A stretch of 12,869 nucleotides of DNA. Source: CAYJFK01 sp964369475. GTDB lineage: Bacteria; Bacillota; Clostridia; Oscillospirales; Feifaniaceae. This document shows positions 9,001-12,869 of the stretch, piece by piece. Under the pieces are notes generated by a model that saw only the letters and a list, made by a program, of their open reading frames with translations, ran no database searches and was not told the DNA's origin. Positions within the stretch are counted from its first letter, which is position 1. Each line of letters starts with the position of its first letter. The position numbers and the translations under genes are program-made. The DNA lies in NCBI GenBank assembly GCA_964369475.1, contig CAYJFK010000063.1:1-12869 (forward strand). The letters run 5' to 3'.

Positions 9001-9098
9001 CAGATGTAAACTCTAATGATTCTGTCGACAATACTGACAGTACGCAAATATCAAGATTTAGCAACAGCAAATCTTCAATCTTTAGTACATTTAATTAG
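3021..9098 (+). CDS. Giant secreted multidomain protein with C-terminal dockerin
   Basis: This 2025-residue protein begins with a signal peptide (MKKRILSAML, hydrophobic core, likely cut after ITASA near residue 25). An Ig-like N-terminal module and a PSDASPSDAP linker lead to a beta-helix-like region (about 178-760). That region repeats strands such as LTINSGSYKI, LEINGGTFSI, IFINGGEFNL and VDIYGGRYTV. Ig-like (about 783-880, YQWYRAD) and fibronectin-like segments follow. A second strand-repeat region is at about 1084-1327 (LTITLNDSSTKLTING). Further Ig-like domains come next, then two carboxypeptidase-regulatory-like domains (about 1753-1838 and 1840-1950; ALPGIYNLVITDDGYDI and VSPGDYKLAIYKPGKYV), and a dockerin (1950-2025). 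No catalytic motif, sortase signal or SLH domain is seen, so attachment probably depends on the dockerin. Beta-helix regions suggest binding or processing of polysaccharide, but no active site can be named. Base composition is visibly richer in G+C than the regulatory genes. Confidence 0.88.
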   Translation: MKKRILSAMLSLVMILQISPITASAANNSGKPADTQSITEFAPLAEDIAVQTFTIGDEGTPVLPNKLDATVTTTIWTEVVGDNTDPVTPSDASPSDAPKVDGVTVSYTATPSQEIVELAVDWELAGDANFSTEKAATYTYTAVLQDSTLSISADLPTILVEVGMPYINPVLMQIYSTGMGTRSAPYQITNFADLKSALEDEHASGAVLQITEDFEAIINEEYFTDLEYTYPYDINTEALVNVKGKKTLIVDAEVTLRPNLPREYQPSIFFNITRSDDWGYGSELTLEGSGTLNIGGLNSANYFRGFLVGGTGNKLTINSGSYKIINNKTYGGTYTPRLIYLQYLGADLEINGGTFSIDAYGQESAIVANMMAHTDDIFINGGEFNLSNIGSAFSVVAQGVDLKNDIEIRKATITRQSTQAEFFDDFSYGFNFNNYASEASFGTLSEDKLTLTYKPYGSAADSTSEDNPKIVMTNDEMAYVFSRELNEKTVYLKLGDNITFADGYSLAKGKTVYLDLNGYVMKQTGNYFNFSLNAGSTLYVSDSSTGKTGEIISHAYSELANQTGDMKRYYSYGDDMFSVKYGSHLILDDVKLTYRGTEVMQDSGYLMEDKYSKITPSLIYVSGGTVDIYGGRYTVNAADNTVALMSCITIDTDPTDPVRVNIYDGIFDTNTRGIAIRFDETGTLGDFELNIHKAEKIEGATGPVAYGTAIQNQRIDFQYINLETLKNGTGAVGSAEYWFSELGKINVFGTPTVSNERRTVVVTNDEPPPTPESLQSTAPVVNLLHSGGQNVKTYMGESSTLSASISNLTALTGTKTYQWYRADSSNVYTGTPISGEDKLTYTPPSHYHGANYYYLEVTHTQQGKRPTVSYSPMVTFRVSKLYQAPPTIGTDMTYDFSYEHDLEVLDNSSVEVTNRTDKPLMFYRLMSHGDDVIVDPGATAIINNVTGSTSGTIYDLNLVFPETATHAASERTPIALHRPTNVGDYMTITATEETAAGVKNGKITITPKQSLGVSGFNNAHWQIKYRKVGVSVWSSLVVNDMAELNTPNLAPGSYEVIARRENAGSYFMFSNPIIVEVEAFTLNEDTAFGTIHIGTTTYYLSPTESYKSNPPLPTELSWNADTKTIRMSGYNGEKIRFSYPNPKLYIEGDNTISFDSIYSGAAIEASSGDLTITLNDSSTKLTINGTGITGHGDAISAEGNINLQGSVNGATIDINMGQVNSYAINSRLNDNINISGRIAVDISYQSGASADGAVRGDNIYLGTSGSINIDTSSFTTPTEPFDSGGEIHIIGRGTYSFKMVSAATVDDFARYADFIYNATTHSQTISSNTLVYALKSGQTVPNVTSVTIDGYEGAVVTGTGENQRYELTATVNPNGASQEVIWTVQTGSKSTIWPQDDGTAILTVDANETASEITVTAASVLYPGMSHSRTFTVIRPQAMSGTVTLSNMSPKGGDTISVDTTDVVFAGDLIYQWEYMNEEQRPNSIRNIDSDDGGRNPTLTIDHEIYIQQGSESAKMPYIRVKITSTESGGEIYSAWTNKITQLGTAPDAPSVLELIGYAPQSGDIGAKGGISGLTTAMEIKKYGSSTYDSVLSSEIRYEIFTNSDIYGMKLAPGIYHIRYAEGVRQASDFTSIYVPEYEAPTNVSVAFLNEEIFVDRMDPFNGFIGAEYIDVIVSGDTEYDAFLDQAVTWKIDGVAAPTEGNVTRINYDKNLGKSALWIHESNTKSNFTITATSVLDPTKSATATVYFGSMGHVYGKIEGMTSGDTLTRTLYKEVVDGETIKDVVVTSMTSDSSWVSMYALPGIYNLVITDDGYDIYTQNNIVLVGDESTDIGTLRLRAKSEGANVTGTAISWDNVDNAVFRLYSSSVGEEEIVEDIKLATPTLGTAVTSRGIVTANADGKRHDQVFRFDGVSPGDYKLAIYKPGKYVPKIVDVTVASANADMGEQKLWLYGDVTYDGATNTIDSTQIKRYSNSKSSIFDSGDSETKVDRLLAADVNSNDSVDNTDSTQISRFSNSKSSIFSTFN
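8868..9095 (+). other. Dockerin domain (two Ca-binding loops), C-terminus of the 3021-9098 protein
   Basis: Two F-hand-like repeats are visible. Loop 1 (residues 1953-1964) is DVTYDGATNTID and loop 2 (1995-2006) is DVNSNDSVDNTD, with acidic or amide residues at the calcium positions 1, 5, 9 and 12. Position 3 is Thr in loop 1 and Asn in loop 2. Each loop is followed by the same helix and tail, STQIKRYSNSKSSIF and STQISRFSNSKSSIF, giving the near two-fold internal symmetry typical of type I dockerins. The domain ends the protein and directly follows a carboxypeptidase-regulatory-like domain. Confidence 0.87.
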
Positions 9099-9111
9099 GA
9101 GGATTATCATG
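9097..9111 (+). promoter_or_regulatory. Ribosome binding site overlapping the upstream stop codon
   Basis: AGGAGGA (9097-9103) overlaps the TAG stop (9096-9098) of the dockerin protein and lies 5 bases before ATG 9109. This decides the start at 9109 over an in-frame upstream ATG at 9016, and it implies that the two giant proteins are translationally coupled. Confidence 0.85.
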
Positions 9112-11607
9112 AAAAAAATTAGTACATTTCTTTTAGCACTGTGCATGGTTTTTGGATTAATATCGACCCATGCATTTGCAGCAACAAGCGGACTTAGCCT
9201 GTCAAAAACTGATGTTAAGCAAGGTGAGGAGTTCACGGTTTCACTTACTATTCCCTCCATTGCCGAACCTATGGCAACGATTCAGCTATGGATAGAATTT
9301 GACAAAACAAAATTTGAGGTAACTCAATATGAACCACCACAGGTTACTGGTGGCTCTAGAACATACTCTACTGCTTCAGAAGCAACAGCAGCAGGTAAGA
9401 TATCAGTTTCCTACGAAGGAGATGGTGGAGACAATACAGCAGATTTATCTGGTGGTTATACTCTTTCGGCGACAGTTAGAGCACTCTCTGATGCTACCGT
9501 TGGAAGCTATGAGTTCAATTTAACTTCCACAATACTACAATCACTCGAGACAGATGGATATACACCGATTGACAGAGAACCAGCAGGGCTTGTAAAAACA
9601 GCACAAGTCGATATCGTTAGCCAAATCACAGGCACAGTCAATGTAACAGATGTTACTGTACCTGTTAAGAACGCTACTCCTCACCCAGCGGCTTCAAATC
9701 CTTTAAACACTACAGTAAGTAATGTAAGTTGGGCGCCGAATGATGCTAAATTCCTTGCAAACACAGCATACACAGCCACTATAACTGTAACCCCAGACAG
9801 TGGCTATGCATTTGCAAACAACGCAATCTTTCAGATTAACGGCAATACAGCCACAGTAGCGGATGCCTCTGGTGGTGCAAAAACATTGTCTTACACTTTC
9901 CCAGCTACTGCGAACAAGGAACTTACGGCACTTGCAATTGTCGGTAATACCGCCGTAAATGTTATTCCACAGGGTACACAGACAGTAAACCTAACCGCAA
10001 AAGGAACTTATGATGACGGCACTGAAAATGGGGCTGAAACAGGTGTAACTTGGAGTATAGACCCAGCTGTAGAAGGAGCGTCCATTTCACAGAGCGGTGT
10101 TGTTTCCCTTGAAGATAATGTGAGCGGTAATGTGGTAGTTAAAGCAAGCAAAGGCTCTATAACTGCAACTGCTCATACAATTGTGGTTACCAAACCAGTA
10201 CCTGAGCTAAACAGCATGATTATTGGCAATATAAGTGACATTGCTGTACCTATACTGGGTGAATCCGACAACACACACACCTATACTGTAAGCGGTCTTG
10301 ACCAATATGGTAATAACATATCTGTGGGTTCGCCTACTTGGTCGATAGTCGGCTCGCCTGTCGGTGTTTCAATTTCGGCGGCTACAGTATCTGTAAATGA
10401 CACTGCCGCAGCAGGGGATATTACTATAAAAGTTGTAAGTGGTTCGATAGAAAAGACACAAGTTATAAAGCTTACCAAAGAGCCATCACAAGCTAAAACT
10501 GTGGAAATCTCCAGTGGATTTACTACAATAGCTGCACCTACTGTTGAAGCTGGTGGTACTAAAGATGGCACTGCATTTGATGCTATAGTGAAAGACCAAT
10601 ATGGTGTACCTATGAGCGACCAACCTGTTGTATGGTCGATTCCTACTACAACTGGTGTAACAATAGACCCATCGTCAGGTGTAGTAACAGTTACTAAAGA
10701 GGCAAGTGCAACAGGTTCAATAACTGTTACTGCTACCCTTGGCAGCATTTCTGATACTAAGAACTTTGCGATTACAAAAGACACTCCCAAAGTGGCAAAA
10801 ATAGAGATTAGCGGTGACGCAACAATAACTATACCAATGTCAGGTAGTCCAAACGTAAGATACTATACAGCAACTCAAACAGACCAATATGGCGATAGTA
10901 TTTCTGAATCTATTACATGGGGAACAACAGGAACTTTACCTACTAGTGTTTCTCAAAATGATAATTCGATATCTGTACCAGTTGGTGCGCAGACAGGTAT
11001 GTTTAAACTTACCGCAACTGTTGGTTCTGCTGTAGGAAATTTTGATATATCAATAACCAATAAAGCAAATACAGCTGTGGAAATAACTCCGAATACTACA
11101 CAAGTAACCTACGGCGATGCTAACTTCACACTAATTGCCACACCTACTACCACAGGCACAGGCACACAAACTACTACCTGGAGCAGTAGTGCCACATCTA
11201 TACTAGAAGTTAATACGGCTACGGGCGAAGTAACTGTAAAAGGCGTAGGCTCGGCAGTTATTACGGCAGATTATAGTTCCGACTCACATATAGGTACAGA
11301 TACTATAGAAATTACAGTTGAACAAAAACAGCTAACATGGGCAACAGATGGTATAGCCGATGACAAGACATATGACGGCACAACCACAGCAACAGCGGCT
11401 ACACAACCTACACTAAACGGTATTGTTGGTAGTGATGATGTAAGTGTAGACACAAGCTCCACAAGCCTAAACTTTGCGAACAAGAATGCAAATACAGGCA
11501 TAGCTGTTACAGCTACAGGCTATGATATCAGCGGTACTGATGTTGGCAACTACCTAGCACCAACACAACCCACATTTGACACAGCAGATATTGGCAAAAA
11601 AATATAA
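9109..11607 (+). CDS. Secreted protein with N-terminal cohesin-like domain, Ig-like and YDG repeats (frame broken at 3' end)
   Basis: From ATG 9109 the frame gives 832 residues. A signal peptide (MKKISTFLLALCMVFGLIST, likely cut after HAFA, residue 24) is followed by a cohesin-like domain (about 28-170). Next is a module near 172-268 rich in AYTATITVTPDSGYAF, of a kind common in clostridial surface proteins. Ig-like (Big_2-type) domains then run from about 270 to 737, including three related units marked by DQYG at about 398, 496 and 592. A YDG domain begins near 739 (TWATDGIADDKTYDGTT). The frame stops at TAA 11605-11607, in the middle of a YDG-to-MBG junction, while matching domain sequence continues in another frame. 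The intact protein would thus exceed 1250 residues. It is probably a surface adhesin or anchoring protein that captures the dockerin protein encoded just upstream. Its cell-attachment domain is not in view. Confidence 0.85.
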   Translation: MKKISTFLLALCMVFGLISTHAFAATSGLSLSKTDVKQGEEFTVSLTIPSIAEPMATIQLWIEFDKTKFEVTQYEPPQVTGGSRTYSTASEATAAGKISVSYEGDGGDNTADLSGGYTLSATVRALSDATVGSYEFNLTSTILQSLETDGYTPIDREPAGLVKTAQVDIVSQITGTVNVTDVTVPVKNATPHPAASNPLNTTVSNVSWAPNDAKFLANTAYTATITVTPDSGYAFANNAIFQINGNTATVADASGGAKTLSYTFPATANKELTALAIVGNTAVNVIPQGTQTVNLTAKGTYDDGTENGAETGVTWSIDPAVEGASISQSGVVSLEDNVSGNVVVKASKGSITATAHTIVVTKPVPELNSMIIGNISDIAVPILGESDNTHTYTVSGLDQYGNNISVGSPTWSIVGSPVGVSISAATVSVNDTAAAGDITIKVVSGSIEKTQVIKLTKEPSQAKTVEISSGFTTIAAPTVEAGGTKDGTAFDAIVKDQYGVPMSDQPVVWSIPTTTGVTIDPSSGVVTVTKEASATGSITVTATLGSISDTKNFAITKDTPKVAKIEISGDATITIPMSGSPNVRYYTATQTDQYGDSISESITWGTTGTLPTSVSQNDNSISVPVGAQTGMFKLTATVGSAVGNFDISITNKANTAVEITPNTTQVTYGDANFTLIATPTTTGTGTQTTTWSSSATSILEVNTATGEVTVKGVGSAVITADYSSDSHIGTDTIEITVEQKQLTWATDGIADDKTYDGTTTATAATQPTLNGIVGSDDVSVDTSSTSLNFANKNANTGIAVTATGYDISGTDVGNYLAPTQPTFDTADIGKKI
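9184..9621 (+). other. Cohesin-like domain at the N-terminus of the second secreted protein
   Basis: Directly after the signal peptide, about 145 residues show the cohesin pattern. An opening strand leads to VKQGEEFTVSLTI, then ATIQLWIEFDKTKFEVTQY (the usual xxfxlxyDxxxlxv motif). A GKISVSYEG strand, YTLSATVRAL and DATVGSYEFNLT (the usual Fxv...a..Gtxxixl) follow. Length and strand order fit the family. The call rests on pattern memory, not on a profile search, and a related Ig-like fold with no dockerin binding cannot be excluded. Confidence 0.72.
11593..11607 (+). other. Frame break at a run of seven A (missing one A)
   Basis: The run of seven A (11596-11602) is followed by TAA in frame (11605-11607). 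Adding one A would read GKK-NITVTANNTS and join the YDG domain to the MBG domain exactly as in related proteins. The shifted frame then stays open to the window end. It may be a sequencing or assembly error, a real phase-variable or inactivating deletion, or a site rescued by transcriptional slippage. Confidence 0.85.
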
Positions 11608-12869
11608 CTGTAACAGCGAACAATACAAGTCGTGGTTATGGTACTGCTAATCCTGTTTTTGATTTTACACATACTTCATCTGACTTAGTAATAGGCGATA
11701 CAAAAGATGCACTTGCTGTAACTTTAAGCACAACAGCAACACTTACATCTGATGCAGGCGGATATCCAATCACAGGAACCTCTACAAGCGCAAACTATGA
11801 TGTAACAGTTACACAAGGCACACTTACAGTAAACAAGGTTGCTTATACAGGTAACACTACAACAGACAGCATAGACAAACAAGGTGCGACAGGCAACGTG
11901 GCTGACCTATCAATGTGGGCAGGCATAGACGGCATAAGCTTTGCGTATGCTTCAAAAACCCCTAATGATGATACTGTAATAGACGGTACACCTACAGTTT
12001 ACGGCAACACAGTAAATTATGATTTAGCGGCTGCTGCTACACTTGGCACAGATGTAGGTACTATTGAACTAACTGCATCCTCCACAAACTATACTGATTT
12101 TACAGTAACAGTAAGTATTTCGGTAAGCAACAAAACACCCCAAACACTTTCATTTAACGAGAATAATGTAGTAAAAGTATTCGGCACAGACACCACATAT
12201 ACAAATACTCTAAACGGTGCTCAAACAACAGTTACCTACACAAGTGGTAACGAAGATGTAGCAACCGTTGCAAATGACGGCACAGTTACAATAGTGGGTG
12301 CAGGAACATCAATTATCACAGCGACAGCGGCGGCTGAAATAATCGGTAGCACTGAATATCTGGCAGATGATGCAAGCTACATATTAACTGTAAACAACGG
12401 CGAAGTATCTACAACAGAAGATGAAACCACCGTGTTTGAGGGTAATTTTGTAGACCTTGACGGAGTAATCTTAAACGGAGTTAGTCTAACAGTAGCATCA
12501 AATGGAGATCTAAGCGGATACACAGGCTACACAGCTAATGGCGGTGTGCTTGGTAAAGTGTTTGACAGCAGTATTGGTGTTACACTGTATAAAGAATTCT
12601 TAGCATTCCTCCCTGCCGGTGGATACACACTTAATGTTACTACTACCACAAGTGGCGGAACATCAAGCACAACAGAAATGGAAATACCAGCTAAAACAAA
12701 TCACAGCCTAATAATTAACAATCCTGGTAGTGGTTCAAGCGGCACATCTACTCGTGCAGTGGGTGAAATCATAACAATTAGCGCAGGCTCAAGAAGTGGC
12801 TACACATTTAATGGTTGGACAGCAACCGGAGTAACACTTGACAGCAACTCATCAAACAGTACACAATTT
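11604..12869 (+). CDS. Continuation of the cohesin-like secreted protein in the shifted frame (3' truncated)
   Basis: This frame is open for 422 codons with no start codon or ribosome binding site of its own, so it is the second half of the gene that starts at 9109. It opens with an MBG-type domain (ITVTANNTSRGYGTANPVF through ANYDVTVTQGTLTVNK, about 11604-11838), continuing the fold begun by the YDG domain. Ig-like sequence follows; one copy near 12130-12405 has TYTSGNEDVATVANDGTVTI and AGTSIITATA, the hallmark of Big_2 domains. The last part (about 12700-12869) contains GEIITISAGSRSGYTFNGWT, like the Listeria-Bacteroides/InlB-type repeat common in Gram-positive surface proteins. Absence of any stop over this length argues that the sequence is still under selection or was broken very recently. 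The C-terminus, where SLH domains, a sortase motif or another anchor would be expected, lies outside the window. Confidence 0.8.
   Translation, partial: MTVTANNTSRGYGTANPVFDFTHTSSDLVIGDTKDALAVTLSTTATLTSDAGGYPITGTSTSANYDVTVTQGTLTVNKVAYTGNTTTDSIDKQGATGNVADLSMWAGIDGISFAYASKTPNDDTVIDGTPTVYGNTVNYDLAAAATLGTDVGTIELTASSTNYTDFTVTVSISVSNKTPQTLSFNENNVVKVFGTDTTYTNTLNGAQTTVTYTSGNEDVATVANDGTVTIVGAGTSIITATAAAEIIGSTEYLADDASYILTVNNGEVSTTEDETTVFEGNFVDLDGVILNGVSLTVASNGDLSGYTGYTANGGVLGKVFDSSIGVTLYKEFLAFLPAGGYTLNVTTTTSGGTSSTTEMEIPAKTNHSLIINNPGSGSSGTSTRAVGEIITISAGSRSGYTFNGWTATGVTLDSNSSNSTQF

Noticed and set aside
9016..9108. Upstream in-frame ATG 9016 for the cohesin-like protein
   Set aside because: It would overlap the dockerin coding region, and the signal peptide begins at ATG 9109, which has an AGGAGGA site.
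10281..10790. 169-codon minus-strand open frame opposite the Ig-like repeats of the second secreted protein
   Set aside because: The Val/Ser/Thr-rich translation is what antisense of Thr/Val-rich repeats gives, and no start signal supports it.
11593..11607. Programmed -1 ribosomal frameshift of the X-XXY-YYZ type
   Set aside because: The zero-frame codons are GGC AAA AAA ATA, so the base before the two AAA codons is C and no canonical slippery heptamer is in register; I saw no obvious downstream stem. Deletion, sequencing error or transcriptional slippage fits better.
9109..12869. A complete cellulosomal scaffoldin
   Set aside because: Only one cohesin-like domain is visible, no carbohydrate-binding module or linker pattern typical of scaffoldins is seen, and the rest is Ig-like, YDG and MBG modules of adhesin type.

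Overview
The window looks like chromosomal DNA of a low-GC Firmicute, most likely an anaerobic gut- or rumen-type clostridium (Lachnospiraceae/Oscillospiraceae-like). Reasons: AT-rich DNA, strong AGGAGG ribosome binding sites, Gram-positive signal peptides without lipoprotein boxes, and giant secreted proteins built from bacterial Ig-like, YDG/MBG, carboxypeptidase-regulatory-like, dockerin and cohesin modules. All recognised genes are on the + strand. The organism assignment is inference from style; no taxonomic marker gene is present.

Layout. (1) 3-2286, regulatory operon: the C-terminal end of a histidine-kinase-like ATPase protein cut by the window edge, a three-helix membrane sensor histidine kinase of the NarL/DesK type (342-1658), and its LuxR/NarL-type response regulator (1651-2286, overlapping the kinase by 8 bases). 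A rho-independent terminator closes the operon at about 2300-2338. (2) 2340-2582, control region: two near-identical promoter/operator modules 104 bases apart (16-base core TTTTGTACGATGTATT, then 11-12 bases, then an extended -10-like TTTGCTAT box), plus two perfect palindromes. (3) 2583-2966: a 127-residue stand-alone protein that looks like a degenerate receiver domain, with Glu where the phospho-Asp should be. (4) 3021-9098: a 2025-residue secreted protein with beta-helix-like and Ig-like regions that ends in a dockerin-type double Ca-loop domain. (5) 9109 to the window end: a second secreted protein whose first mature domain resembles a cohesin, followed by Ig-like, YDG and MBG repeats. 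Its reading frame is broken at a run of seven A at 11596-11602, after which the other frame stays open for 422 codons to the window edge.

How it may work together (inference): the two-component system senses a signal at the membrane and drives the tandem promoters, which transcribe the pseudo-receiver gene and the two giant secreted proteins as one unit (no terminator is visible between them). The dockerin of the first secreted protein and the cohesin-like domain of the second face each other across a 10-base gap with coupled translation. This suggests a dedicated two-piece extracellular assembly held by a cohesin-dockerin contact. It is not a classical cellulosome: no glycoside hydrolase and no multi-cohesin scaffoldin is visible. 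How the second protein is attached to the cell (SLH, sortase motif or other) lies beyond the window.
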